The notes: a model not told the origin generated them from the letters alone. DNA of 64,000 nt from Desulforapulum sp034007745 (GCA_034007745.1 JAVEQI010000006.1:1-64000); one strand, 5' to 3'; counted from the first letter of the stretch, positions 17,521 to 26,595 are shown. A program made the numbers and translations.

Positions 17521-17567
17521 TTTATTGGCTTACAAACTCTGGCACAATATTTGAAAAGAAAAGAGCC

Positions 17568-17852
17568 ATGAACACCTCCATGAAAACCATCGTGCAACCA
17601 TCTGAACCGGCAACAATTTACGGAATTGTCATTCCAACGGATTGGGACGACCGTGGCAATATCCTTAAACTTGCCATTGTCACCTATGACGAAGGCAAAA
17701 TATTTGTCGTGCCTAACGACCGGGGAACGGCCCTTATGACCTGCCTGAGAAAAGCTGTACAGGTGAAGGGAATAATGAGGCAGGGCAATGGATTTCAAGA
17801 AATCGAGATCCACACATTTGCCGTTGATCCGGGTCAATCTGACAAATTCTGA
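17568..17852 (+). CDS. Conserved-looking small protein of unknown function
   Basis: A 94-residue frame with normal codon use and balanced composition; the ATG at 17580 is an alternative start. No membrane segment, signal or metal motif is seen. The pattern of alternating hydrophobic residues (YGIVIPTDWDDRG, then KLAIVTYDEGKIFVVP) suggests a small beta barrel or OB-like fold, which is only a guess. It is 93 bp upstream of a sigma-54-dependent regulator gene on the same strand and may be co-transcribed. Confidence 0.6.
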   Translation: MNTSMKTIVQPSEPATIYGIVIPTDWDDRGNILKLAIVTYDEGKIFVVPNDRGTALMTCLRKAVQVKGIMRQGNGFQEIEIHTFAVDPGQSDKF

Positions 17853-17945
17853 CAGGTAGATCCCGGATCAAAATAATGGCAAATATCATGGCCAGCCAAT
17901 TTTGATTGACAGTCAGGTCCCAGGACTGGTATTTCAACCATTATC

Positions 17946-19406
17946 ATGAAAAACATCCTAGTTTTGTCAACCGACACAAATATTGTCTCCCCCATAACTG
18001 AGACTTTTTCATGGGATGACCGGGTTAGCCATGCATCGGATTTCGCGTCAGGAGCAGCAGCCCATAACCAACGGCCCTTTGACCACATCATCGTGGATAT
18101 GGCCCTTGTTGACACAACTCCTGGGGCCAGAGACATTCATCGAATGATCAATCCTTTTATTACAGTAAATCCCCTTGTTCAATTCATTGCCATGGCCCCC
18201 CGGGACCAAGTCCGAAAGGTGGTAAAGGCCGTAAAAGAATGGGCCGATGACTATATCACCATCCCGGTTGATCCGGGTGAGATAGAGCTTGTTATCCAGG
18301 AGACAAATCAAGCCATGGTCAAAGACCTGGAGCTTGACTATCTGCGGGATCAATTCTGGAAAACCGAATGGCTGGATGTAGTTCATTCCCGCAACGCCAA
18401 CATGAAAAAGATCTATGACAGCATCCAGTCCGTGGCACCTACCATTGCAACGGTACTGCTCCTTGGCGAAACAGGCACGGGCAAGGGATTGTTTTCAAGA
18501 CTCATACACTGGCACAGCCTGAGGTCGGAAAAACCCTTTATTGCGGTCCACTGCGGCGCCATCCCAGACACCCTCCTTGAAAGCGAACTGTTCGGCCATG
18601 AAAAGGGAGCCTTTACCGGTGCCGACCGAAGAAAACCTGGAAAGTTTGAGCTGGCCCGGGGCGGAACCATCCTACTGGATGAAATCGGTACCATCACGAA
18701 TGCGGCCCAGATAAAACTGCTCCAGGTCCTCCAGGACGGCACCTTTTCCAGGGTGGGCGGAGAGCAGCTCATGACTGCCGACGTTAGAATCATTGCCGCC
18801 ACCAACGCAGATCTCCCAATTATGGTCGACCAGGGAAAATTTAGAAAGGATCTTTACTACCGACTCAACATCTTCCCCATCGAACTTCCCCGCCTTAAGG
18901 ATCGCCTGGAAGATCTGCCCTATCTTGTGGACGTACTGCTCGCCAAATTAAAGGCCAAATACGGAAAGGACATTTCCCGAATCCATCAAGCCGTGTACGA
19001 GGGATTCCAGGACTATGACTGGCCGGGTAATATTCGGGAACTTGAAAACCTCCTGGAACGGGCCTACATCCTTGAAACCGGATCGGTTCTCACCCCTGCA
19101 AACTTCCCCCAGGAGATGGTGATGGGCTCCTGGAATACGCCTGTAGAGCCCTGTGACGATGGGCAGCTCTCCCTTGCAGATGCCCGCCACCGGGTTATCC
19201 ATAAGTTTGAACAGACCTATATCAAGAACCTGCTGAAACAGACCGACGGCAAGATAAGCCCGGCGGCAAAAAAAGCCGGCATCACCCCCAGGCAGCTGAA
19301 CAGGCTCATTCTGAGGTACAAAATAGATAAAGCCGAATTTAAGCCCAATCCAAAGCCATCCCCTTCCACCAGCACCCCCAACGGCAAAACGACCAATGCC
19401 ATCTGA
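17946..19406 (+). CDS. Sigma-54-dependent response-regulator-type activator
   Basis: A 486-residue protein in three parts. An N-terminal receiver-like domain (about 1-120) comes first. The central AAA+ domain has Walker A LGETGTGKG, the sigma-54 contact loop GAFTGA at 221-226 and GTILLDEIG, and the C-terminal helix-turn-helix is of the Fis type (AKKAGITPRQLNRLI). It would use ATP to open sigma-54 promoters. The receiver has IIVDMALVD at the position of the usual phospho-acceptor Asp. The next gene on the strand is lysine 2,3-aminomutase, a plausible target, but no clear -24/-12 element was found before it. Confidence 0.92.
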   Translation: MKNILVLSTDTNIVSPITETFSWDDRVSHASDFASGAAAHNQRPFDHIIVDMALVDTTPGARDIHRMINPFITVNPLVQFIAMAPRDQVRKVVKAVKEWADDYITIPVDPGEIELVIQETNQAMVKDLELDYLRDQFWKTEWLDVVHSRNANMKKIYDSIQSVAPTIATVLLLGETGTGKGLFSRLIHWHSLRSEKPFIAVHCGAIPDTLLESELFGHEKGAFTGADRRKPGKFELARGGTILLDEIGTITNAAQIKLLQVLQDGTFSRVGGEQLMTADVRIIAATNADLPIMVDQGKFRKDLYYRLNIFPIELPRLKDRLEDLPYLVDVLLAKLKAKYGKDISRIHQAVYEGFQDYDWPGNIRELENLLERAYILETGSVLTPANFPQEMVMGSWNTPVEPCDDGQLSLADARHRVIHKFEQTYIKNLLKQTDGKISPAAKKAGITPRQLNRLILRYKIDKAEFKPNPKPSPSTSTPNGKTTNAI

Positions 19407-19479
19407 TTCTCAAACAACTGGAATGGACATTTCATGTCCCCATTTGCCATATCTCCCTGGAAACCGGACTTTTAGCTTC

Positions 19480-19514
19480 TTATAACCCCCATCTCCTGCG
19501 GACACAGCGAACAA
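19480..19514 (-). repeat. Dispersed hairpin repeat, divergent copy D
   Basis: Read on the minus strand it runs TTCGCTGTGTCCGCAGGAGA and then a GGGGGTTATAA tail. It matches copies at 35295, 51936 and 53832 over most of about 30 positions. It lies in the 278-bp gap between the regulator and lysine 2,3-aminomutase genes, where I see no other feature. Confidence 0.65.
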
Positions 19515-19684
19515 ATGCCCCTCCCGATCCAGCACTCCAGTGGTCCAAACGATTATCAAAGAATAAAATTTCAACCAGAACCCGTAAGAGGTACGGTGTT
19601 TGCAAACGAAGCTTTTTAAAGTTACAGTATCATTTACCACTGGGGAGGGAATTAAAATTTCTTCCCGATAACCAAGGAGAAATC

Positions 19685-20986
19685 ATGGAACATTCTGGTT
19701 GTGCAGTCGCAGAAAACCTCATCATGGAAGACGACGAGCCTCCGAGCAGAGGTCTTGTTCCCGACCCTGCGGCCACTCATACGGCCAAAACCCACCCTAC
19801 TATTTTATTTCGTCCCATCATTAAAACGTCTGTCCAGAGAATGCGCCCGGCCAGATCCAACACTACCCCGGCTACCCGGGCCTTTCGGAAAAAATTCTTT
19901 CCAGACATCCTGGACAAGGAGTGGAACGACTGGCAATGGCAGATAGTCCATAGAATAAGGACCCATGAACGTCTGAGCCAGATGCTCAACCTGTCCGGGG
20001 AAGAGTTCATGATCAACTCCGAATCCCAGCTGCCCCTGAGCATTACCCCCTATTATCTGAGCCTAATCTCTCCTGACAATCCGGACCAACCCCTTCGAAA
20101 GTCCGTGGTACCCACGGTCAATGAGTGGGTCAGGATGGCCTGTGAAGCCGATGATCCCCTGGGTGAAGACCACCAGAGCCCCGTGCCCGGTCTTGTTCAC
20201 CGGTACCCTGACAGGGTCCTGTTTATGCTCCTGGACTTCTGCTCGACCTATTGCAGATACTGCACCCGGTCAAGGGTTGTGGGGCACGGCGGGATAAACG
20301 CCAGCCGGTCAAGGTGGGAGAGGGCCATCGAATATATCGAAAAGACACCGACCATAAGGGACGTTCTCCTTTCAGGCGGCGATCCCCTGACCCTCAGTGA
20401 CGACCGGCTGGAATGGGTTCTTTCAAGACTTCGCCGCATCCCCCATGTGGAGATCATCCGCCTGGGAACCAAGGTGCCCGCAGTCTTACCCCAGCGCATT
20501 ACGCCGAAGCTGGTTAAAATGCTCAAACGCTACCATCCCCTGTGGATGAGCCTTCATTTTACCCATCCGGACGAATGCACGCCCGAAACCCACAAGGCCT
20601 GCACCATGCTTGCCGATGCAGGAATTCCCCTTGGCTCCCAGACGGTTTTACTGAAGGGGATCAACGACAATGTGGAAACCATGGGCGAGCTTATGCACCG
20701 GCTCATGAAGATGAGGGTAAGGCCCTACTATCTCTACCAGTGCGACCCCATAACAGGTTCGGGGCATTTCAGGACACCCATCCAAAAGGGCCTTGAAATC
20801 ATCCAGGGTCTCAGGGGATTCACATCGGGCTATGCCGTTCCCACCTATGTGGTGGACGCCCCCGGCGGCGGCGGCAAAATTCCTCTGATGCCGGACTATG
20901 TAAAAGAGCACACCAGGGATGAGCTTATTCTAACCAACTATGAAAATAAAATCTACAGCTACCCGGACCCGGTAGCTGTTAGCTAA
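19685..20986 (+). CDS. kamA: Lysine 2,3-aminomutase family radical SAM enzyme
   Basis: A 433-residue protein; the ATG at 19685 follows AAGGAG. The radical SAM motif CSTYCRYC places the cluster ligands at Cys186, 190 and 193. The C-terminal signatures YQCDPITGSGHFRTP and VVDAPGGGGKIPLMP keep the two acidic residues that bind the lysine amino groups in the Clostridium enzyme. The usual reaction is L-lysine to L-beta-lysine, using PLP and S-adenosylmethionine. The last codons and the stop lie inside a heptamer repeat, so the C-terminus VAVS is repeat-derived. Two ATP-grasp ligase genes follow. Glutamate 2,3-aminomutase is the main alternative. Confidence 0.88.
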   Translation: MEHSGCAVAENLIMEDDEPPSRGLVPDPAATHTAKTHPTILFRPIIKTSVQRMRPARSNTTPATRAFRKKFFPDILDKEWNDWQWQIVHRIRTHERLSQMLNLSGEEFMINSESQLPLSITPYYLSLISPDNPDQPLRKSVVPTVNEWVRMACEADDPLGEDHQSPVPGLVHRYPDRVLFMLLDFCSTYCRYCTRSRVVGHGGINASRSRWERAIEYIEKTPTIRDVLLSGGDPLTLSDDRLEWVLSRLRRIPHVEIIRLGTKVPAVLPQRITPKLVKMLKRYHPLWMSLHFTHPDECTPETHKACTMLADAGIPLGSQTVLLKGINDNVETMGELMHRLMKMRVRPYYLYQCDPITGSGHFRTPIQKGLEIIQGLRGFTSGYAVPTYVVDAPGGGGKIPLMPDYVKEHTRDELILTNYENKIYSYPDPVAVS

Positions 20987-21008
20987 AAACTAACAGCTAA
21001 GGAGCTAA
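20972..21008. repeat. Heptamer repeat hairpin at the kamA / ATP-grasp junction
   Basis: TAGCTGTTAGC, a short A-rich loop, then CTAACAGCTA form an inverted pair. The left half encodes the last residues and the stop of kamA; the right half runs into GCTAAGGAGC, the ribosome-binding site of the ATP-grasp gene at 21012. A hairpin here could affect translation of both genes. Confidence 0.85.
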
Positions 21009-21011
21009 CAA

Positions 21012-22010
21012 ATGATAATCGGACTGACATACGACCTGCGCCAGGACTACCTGGAAATGGGATACAGTGAGCTTGAAACAGCCGAGTTCGACTCAATCGA
21101 AACCATAGAGGCAATTGAACAAGCACTTCAGAGCCTTGGCCACGAAACCATCCGCATCGGCAACGGGATCAGGCTTACGGAACGGCTTGTCCTTGGTGAG
21201 CGCTGGGATCTCGTGTTTAACATTGCGGAAGGCCTTCATGGAATCGGGCGGGAAGCCCAGATCCCGGCCATCCTTGACCTTTACAACATTCCCTACACCT
21301 TTTCAGACCCCATGGTCATGGCCGTGACCCTTCACAAGGGCATGACCAAACACATTGTCCGGGATGCAGGGCTGGCAACGGCAAACTTCATTGTGGCAGC
21401 ATCGGACCAGGATGCCTGGAATGTCCCGTTTCTCCCGCCGTTCTTTGTCAAACCCGTGGCCGAAGGAACTGGAATGGGAATAACGGCAAGATCGGTTGTC
21501 AAAACCGCCACGGAGCTTCCCGGTGTGTGCCGGGAGCTTGTTCAGGAATTTCACCAGCCCGTTCTCATCGAAGAGTTCCTCACCGGTCGGGAATTCACCG
21601 TGGGAATCGTGGGAACGGGCGGCAGGGCCAGGGTCATGGGGACCATGGAGATCCTAGTCCTCGCCGACAGGGAGGATGTGGTGTACTCGTTTGAGAACAA
21701 GGAGGGCTGGAAGTCAAGGGTTCAATATCTGCCATTAAGCCCGGCAGTCGATCCCCTGATCCAGGAGGTTGAAGACCTGGCCCTTTCGGCCTGGAAGGTT
21801 CTGGGATGTAGGGACGGGGGCCGAATCGACATCCGGTGCGACGGGGCTGGAAGGCCAAACTTCATCGAAGTGAACCCCCTTGCAGGTCTCAGGCCTGAAT
21901 ATTCCGACCTTCCAATTGTGTGTCAGTTTTTTGGGACATCCTATGTCCGGCTGGTTGAAATGATCCTGGAATCGGCCCTGGAGCGAGTCACATTGCTGGA
22001 GACTGCATGA
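21012..22010 (+). CDS. ATP-grasp ligase, D-alanine-D-alanine ligase-like (first of two)
   Basis: A 332-residue protein with the D-Ala-D-Ala ligase fold pattern. VFNIAEGLHGIGREAQIPAI is the substrate-binding front, FFVKPVAEGTGMGI the ATP-binding lysine strand, LIEEFLTGREFTVGI the central strand, and FIEVNPLAGL the metal-binding C-terminus. The family joins two amino acids or a similar acid and amine with ATP hydrolysis. The dcw cluster here lacks a ddl gene, so a wall role is possible. Overlap with a second ligase and closeness to kamA favour a dedicated small-molecule pathway, possibly using beta-lysine. Confidence 0.85.
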   Translation: MIIGLTYDLRQDYLEMGYSELETAEFDSIETIEAIEQALQSLGHETIRIGNGIRLTERLVLGERWDLVFNIAEGLHGIGREAQIPAILDLYNIPYTFSDPMVMAVTLHKGMTKHIVRDAGLATANFIVAASDQDAWNVPFLPPFFVKPVAEGTGMGITARSVVKTATELPGVCRELVQEFHQPVLIEEFLTGREFTVGIVGTGGRARVMGTMEILVLADREDVVYSFENKEGWKSRVQYLPLSPAVDPLIQEVEDLALSAWKVLGCRDGGRIDIRCDGAGRPNFIEVNPLAGLRPEYSDLPIVCQFFGTSYVRLVEMILESALERVTLLETA

Positions 22011-23065
22011 AACAAACCATTGCCATTGTCCATAACAGGGTGGGCGACGACCCCCTGCCCGATGAGATGGATGTACTCGTCCAGGTTGAAGCGGTCTCCC
22101 AGGCAATATCGAACCTGGGATACAACCCGGTTTCAGTTTCCTGCGATCTTGATCTGTCGGCATTGAAACAGACCCTGACTGCCATGGAACCTGCCGTGGT
22201 GTTCAACCTTGTGGAGTCCCTTGACGGCCATGGCCGCCTGATCCAGGTAGTTCCGGCCCTTGTGGAGGCTTTGGGGTTTGCCTATACCGGCTGCCCGGCC
22301 GAGGCCATTTATCTCACCTCCCACAAGGCGATGGCCAAGGAACGGATGCGGGCCCTCAATCTGCCCACGGCTGACTGGATCAATCCCCTGCCCCGCCAAA
22401 TTCCATGGCAGGGATCGATACAGGATATTGGGCCAATTGGCCTTGAACAATCGGACCCTGCCCGAACTGACTTTGACCCATCCAGGACCTGGATAATCAA
22501 ATCCCTGTGGGAGCATGCCTCCCTGGGACTTGAACAGGAGAACCTGGTAAAGGGTACGGGTCGTGAGATTTCAGCGCTTCTGCCCCAAAAGACCAGAGTC
22601 CTTGGCGGAGCCTGTTTTGCCGAGGAATTCATACAGGGAAGGGAGTTCAACATCTCCCTGATGGATACAGACAGCGGTGTGCGGGTGCTTCCCGTGGCTG
22701 AAATCATATTCAAGGGGTTTGCCCCTGATCAGCCAAAAATTGTAGGCTACCGTGCCAAGTGGATAGAGGATGCACCGGAATACAACAACACACCGAGGAG
22801 TTTTGACTTTTCAGAACAGGACCGAAAGCTTGTCTCCCACCTTGAACGCCTGGCCGTGGAATGCTGGCATGGATTCGGTCTCAGGGGATATGCCCGGGTG
22901 GATTTCCGGGTAGACAACCTTGGCAATCCCTATATCCTTGAGGTAAACACCAACCCCTGCATTTCTCCGGACGCCGGGTTTTGTGCAGCCCTTGAGCGGG
23001 CCGGAACATCCCATGAACAGGGAATACAAATGATATTAAAAGCCCGGTTGGCTTTTAGCGGTTAG
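22007..23065 (+). CDS. ATP-grasp ligase, D-alanine-D-alanine ligase-like (second of two)
   Basis: A 352-residue protein that overlaps the previous gene by ATGA. VFNLVESLDGHGRLIQVVPAL and YILEVNTNPCISPDAGF are the substrate and metal-binding signatures of the ATP-grasp superfamily. The middle carries an extra loop of about 30 residues after the ATP-binding start. It is a paralogue of the first ligase, but with clear sequence divergence, suggesting the two act in sequence or on different partners. The stop codon TAG is part of a heptamer repeat. Confidence 0.83.
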   Translation: MKQTIAIVHNRVGDDPLPDEMDVLVQVEAVSQAISNLGYNPVSVSCDLDLSALKQTLTAMEPAVVFNLVESLDGHGRLIQVVPALVEALGFAYTGCPAEAIYLTSHKAMAKERMRALNLPTADWINPLPRQIPWQGSIQDIGPIGLEQSDPARTDFDPSRTWIIKSLWEHASLGLEQENLVKGTGREISALLPQKTRVLGGACFAEEFIQGREFNISLMDTDSGVRVLPVAEIIFKGFAPDQPKIVGYRAKWIEDAPEYNNTPRSFDFSEQDRKLVSHLERLAVECWHGFGLRGYARVDFRVDNLGNPYILEVNTNPCISPDAGFCAALERAGTSHEQGIQMILKARLAFSG

Positions 23066-23106
23066 CCGTTAGTTTTCAGCCTTTAGTCCTTAGCCGTCAG
23101 TCTAAA
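23052..23106. repeat. Heptamer repeats after the second ATP-grasp gene
   Basis: Degenerate tandem units TTTAGCGGTTAGCCGTTAG, then TTTAGTCCTTAGCCGTCAG. The ligase stop lies within the first units. With the repeat at 24059 it flanks the HisF-like gene on both sides. Confidence 0.8.
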
Positions 23107-23260
23107 AAAAAATGGAAATAAAATATTTAAGAATTTGCCAAAACATGATAATGTTCGGATAAAAAGGATGCTCTCCAAAGGACAATCATCACCAATTGAA
23201 GGTTGTGGTAAAGGACCGCCCCCTTACAAAACTATTATCATTATAAAAGGTGAAGGACAA

Positions 23261-24019
23261 TTGGATAAAAAAATTAAAATCATGCCATGCTTAGACATGC
23301 AAAATGGACGGGTTGTCAAGGGCGTCCATTTCATGGACATAAAAGACGCGGGTGATCCGGTAGAATGTGCACGGGCTTATTGCGAGAATGGCGCAGACGA
23401 ACTCGCACTCCTGGACATTACTGCAACGGTGGAGAACAGACCCACGACGCTCGAGGTCATTAGACGCATTGCCGAAGTAACAACCGTGCCGCTTACCGTT
23501 GGCGGCGGCATATATGATGTTAAATCGGCTGAAGCGGTACTGCGTGCGGGAGCCGATAAGGTGTCAACCAGCAGCGCCGCCTTTCGGAAACCTGAACTGA
23601 TCGAAGAAATGGTCAAAGCACTGGGCGCCGAAAAGGTGACGGTAGCCATTGACGTGGATAAGAATGGGGCCATGCCTTCAGGCTATGAAGTCTATATTGA
23701 CGGCGGACGGACAGCCACCGGCACAGATGCCATCGAATGGGCAAAACGCATTGACGGATACGGAGTTCCGGTAATTTTACCGACAAGCAAAGCAGGGGAC
23801 GGCGTCCAGACCGGTTATGACCTGCCGGTTATCAAATCAATCAAGCAAGCGGTCTCGGCTGATGTGGTGGCCTCCGGCGGCGCAGGCAAACTGGAGCATT
23901 TCTATCAGGCAGTGGAAGCAGGCGCTGCAATTCTGCTTGCCGCGTCTGTGTTTCATTTTGGGATCATCGGAATTAGCGACTTGAAGTGTTATCTGCGTGA
24001 CCGGGGTGTTGCTATCTGA
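23261..24019 (+). CDS. hisF: HisF-like imidazole glycerol phosphate synthase cyclase subunit
   Basis: From TTG 23261, after AAGGTGAAGG, the product has 252 residues, the normal HisF length; the frame upstream to 23135 looks non-coding. The first catalytic Asp is in MPCLDMQNGRVVKGVHF, the second in VAIDVDKNG, and GDPVECARAY, PLTVGGGI, GADKVSTSSA and ASGGAGKLEHF are all HisF signatures. The stretch VILPTSKAGDGV differs from the usual LLTSMDRDGT loop. HisF closes the imidazole ring in histidine synthesis with HisH, but no his gene is nearby. It sits between two heptamer repeat clusters and interrupts the kamA-ligase-deacetylase series. It may be the house copy, a second copy, or a divergent relative. 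Confidence 0.8.
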   Translation: MDKKIKIMPCLDMQNGRVVKGVHFMDIKDAGDPVECARAYCENGADELALLDITATVENRPTTLEVIRRIAEVTTVPLTVGGGIYDVKSAEAVLRAGADKVSTSSAAFRKPELIEEMVKALGAEKVTVAIDVDKNGAMPSGYEVYIDGGRTATGTDAIEWAKRIDGYGVPVILPTSKAGDGVQTGYDLPVIKSIKQAVSADVVASGGAGKLEHFYQAVEAGAAILLAASVFHFGIIGISDLKCYLRDRGVAI

Positions 24020-24058
24020 TCAAAATATCGCCAGGGCAATGAGGTAAAGGGAATCTTG

Positions 24059-24120
24059 AGGTTAGCTGTTAGCTATCAGCTGAAAACCTAACAGTTAAAA
24101 GCTAATAGCTGACAGCTAAA
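24059..24120. repeat. Heptamer repeat cluster with inverted halves
   Basis: GGTTAGCTGTTAGCTATCAG on the left and CTAACAGTTAAAAGCTAATAG and CTGACAGCTAA on the right form long imperfect inverted repeats. It lies 20 bp before the start of the next gene and could act as a terminator for hisF. Confidence 0.85.
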
Positions 24121-24140
24121 ATTAACCCCACAGGGAAAAA

Positions 24141-26381
24141 ATGTTTAGAATAAGAAGAATCTTTGACGACGTAATCCCCGTAAACCGGGAGGCCCTTGTC
24201 CAGGTGAGGCAGATCCTGAAACAACGCTTTCCCGAGGCATCTGAAACCGAGATCGACCACATTGGAGACAAGCTTAGAAATCCCTTTACCTTAAAGTTCC
24301 GACCCATCCTATTTGTGGCGGAAAATATGCGCCATAGGATCATGGGGTTTGCCATGGTGCTCCATGAGCCTGAGATCAACTTCTGCTATCTGGACTGGAT
24401 CGCAACGGCCACGGAAACCCTCAGGGGAGGGCTCGGCAGCGCCCTTTACGAAAGGGTCAGGAGCGAGTGCTCTTCCCTTGGTGTTAAGGGCCTTTTTTTC
24501 GAGTGTCTGCCGGACACCGATCCAGCCTGCGGTCCAGAATTTTTAAAGGATAACGCTGCACGGCTTCGTTTTTACGAGCGTTACGGGGCAAGACCCATGA
24601 TGGAAACCGCCTATGAGGCGCCTGTCAAGGAGGGTGACACCTGCATGCCCTTCCTCGTCTATGACGGCCTTGGCCGGGACAAACCCCTTGGCCGGAACCA
24701 CGCCCGCCGGGTGGTCCGGGCCATCCTTGAGCGAAAGTACAAGGATCTCTGCCCCCAGGAGTATGTGGAGTTTGTGGTGTCATCCATAAAGGCCAACCCG
24801 GTACAGCTTCGACCTTTCCGCCATATAAAACAGGCCAAGGTCAAGGATACGGTCAACCCGAGCTTTACTGAAAAGATCGCCCTTGTGGTCAACGAGCGCC
24901 ACGAGATTCACCACATCCATGAACGCGGATATGTGGAAGCCCCGGTGCGGGTCAGGAGTATTTTAAAACATCTTGAAAAAAGTGGTCTGTTTGAATCCAT
25001 TGCTGCGGAAGATTTTCCCGACACCCACGTCCTCGCAGTCCATGACGCCGATCTTGTCGCCTACCTTGACCGGGCCTGCCAGGAGGTGAGCCCGGGAAAA
25101 TCCCTCTATCCCTATGTGTTCCCCATTAGAAACAAAACCCGGCCCCCAAGGGAAGCGACCGTGCTTCCCGGTTATTACTGCATAGACACCTTTACCCCGA
25201 TCAACCGCAACGCCTTTCCAACGGCCAGAAACGGTGCAAATGCCGCCCTGACTGCGGCAAAATCCCTCCTGGACGGACGCAGGATCGCCTATGCCCTTGT
25301 GAGGCCCCCAGGTCACCATGCGGAAAGAAGATCCTTTGGCGGATTCTGCTACCTGAACAACACGGCCATTGCAGCCCAGTACCTCAGGGAACAGGGCCGG
25401 GTGGCCATCCTTGACATCGACTACCACCATGGAAACGGACAGCAGGATATCTTCTACAACCGCTCGGACATACTTACTGTCTCCATCCACGGTCATCCTG
25501 GCTTTGCCTACCCCTACTTCACAGGCTTTGAAGACGAACAGGGAAAAGGGGAAGGCGAAGGGTTCAACATCAACTTCCCCCTTGAGGAGACCATCACAGC
25601 AAAGGAGTACCGCAGGACCCTGGCAATGGCCCTGAGGCGTATCGCACAATTTGAACCCGATTTCCTGGTGGTTGCCCTTGGCCTGGATACGGCCCGCCAT
25701 GATCCCACCGGCACCTGGTCCCTGACTCCGGCGGACTTCAGTGCAAACGGACGGATGATCGGGGAATCCGGACTTCCCATCCTGGTGGTGCAGGAGGGAG
25801 GCTACCGAACAAGGAGCCTTGGAACCAATGCCAGAAACTTCTTCCAGGGCATGGCCGAGGTGGTCTTTAAGATCACCGGCCGGAAAACCCTGTACGACCT
25901 GAGGCACAAGGGCATGACCCTGAGGTACGAACCCATGCCCCAGGACACGGCCCAGATCGAACAGCTGGTGGAATCAACGGGTTTCTTCAGACCTGACGAG
26001 GTGAAAATTGCAGCAGAGCTTGTAAAGGAACGCCTTGAACAGGGTGCAAAGAGCGGATATTACTTCGTCATCGCCCTCAAGGGCGGCAAGGTGATCGGAT
26101 ATGGCTGCTACGGACCCATCCCCTGCACCTTGACAAGCTACGATATATACTGGATCGCCGTGTCACCGGATCTCCAGGGCCAGGGCCTTGGCAAAATACT
26201 CCTGCTTGAGATGGAGCGTCTCATTGGCGAAGCAGGCGGATTGAGGATCTATGTGGAGACCTCGACACAGCCTGGATACGCATCCACCCGCTCCTTTTAC
26301 GAACGATTCGGCTACACCTGCAAGGTTGTGCTGGATGATTTCTACGCTCCAGGAGACGGAAAGGCGATTTACTGCAAATAG
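24141..26381 (+). CDS. GNAT acetyltransferase - histone-deacetylase-like amidohydrolase - GNAT fusion
   Basis: A 746-residue protein in three domains. Residues 1-190 are a GNAT-like acetyltransferase (IATATETLRGGLGSALYERV). Residues about 230-580 are a class II HDAC / acetylpolyamine amidohydrolase with PPGHHAERRSFGG (His392, His393), DIDYHHGNGQQ (zinc ligands Asp427 and His429) and ALGLDTARHDP. Residues about 600-746 are a second, more typical GNAT domain (VSPDLQGQGLGKILL). Known relatives remove acetyl groups from polyamines or lysine-like amines, while GNAT domains add them. With lysine 2,3-aminomutase upstream, N-acetyl-beta-lysine or a similar compatible solute is a possible substrate. 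This is an inference. Confidence 0.88.
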   Translation: MFRIRRIFDDVIPVNREALVQVRQILKQRFPEASETEIDHIGDKLRNPFTLKFRPILFVAENMRHRIMGFAMVLHEPEINFCYLDWIATATETLRGGLGSALYERVRSECSSLGVKGLFFECLPDTDPACGPEFLKDNAARLRFYERYGARPMMETAYEAPVKEGDTCMPFLVYDGLGRDKPLGRNHARRVVRAILERKYKDLCPQEYVEFVVSSIKANPVQLRPFRHIKQAKVKDTVNPSFTEKIALVVNERHEIHHIHERGYVEAPVRVRSILKHLEKSGLFESIAAEDFPDTHVLAVHDADLVAYLDRACQEVSPGKSLYPYVFPIRNKTRPPREATVLPGYYCIDTFTPINRNAFPTARNGANAALTAAKSLLDGRRIAYALVRPPGHHAERRSFGGFCYLNNTAIAAQYLREQGRVAILDIDYHHGNGQQDIFYNRSDILTVSIHGHPGFAYPYFTGFEDEQGKGEGEGFNINFPLEETITAKEYRRTLAMALRRIAQFEPDFLVVALGLDTARHDPTGTWSLTPADFSANGRMIGESGLPILVVQEGGYRTRSLGTNARNFFQGMAEVVFKITGRKTLYDLRHKGMTLRYEPMPQDTAQIEQLVESTGFFRPDEVKIAAELVKERLEQGAKSGYYFVIALKGGKVIGYGCYGPIPCTLTSYDIYWIAVSPDLQGQGLGKILLLEMERLIGEAGGLRIYVETSTQPGYASTRSFYERFGYTCKVVLDDFYAPGDGKAIYCK

Positions 26382-26456
26382 ATGCCAGCCCCTTTATAAA
26401 GACCTGCAAACAGTAGATTCTGAACTTCGCTCAGAATTCAAAGGAGAAAAAGAACT

Positions 26457-26543
26457 ATGAACAAGAAAACATTTCAGGGGAGCAGAATATCGGTCTCCAC
26501 AAGGTCCATAGACTCTGGGGCTCAATCTTTTCAGTTAGTGTAA
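26457..26543 (+). pseudogene. Possible truncated gene start (28 codons)
   Basis: A strong ribosome-binding site (AAAGGAGAAAAAG) precedes ATG 26457, but the frame ends after 28 codons (MNKKTFQGSRIS...) in sequence without coding character. It lies 75 bp after the fusion gene on the same strand. I read it as the remaining front of a gene lost by deletion, or a very small peptide; nothing supports a function. Confidence 0.3.
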
Positions 26544-26595
26544 AAAGGTTTCTGTAAATTCATTAGAAGTTTCTTTGTCAAAATAGTTTACCATA

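Noticed and set aside
17540..17555. TGGCAC-N5-TTGAA as a sigma-54 promoter before the gene at 17568
   Set aside because: The -12 element lacks the GC and is only 13 bases from the start codon, so the fit is weak.
23135..23260. Longer HisF-like protein starting at 23135
   Set aside because: The extra 42 residues are unlike HisF and the TTG at 23261 gives the normal 252 residues with a ribosome-binding site.
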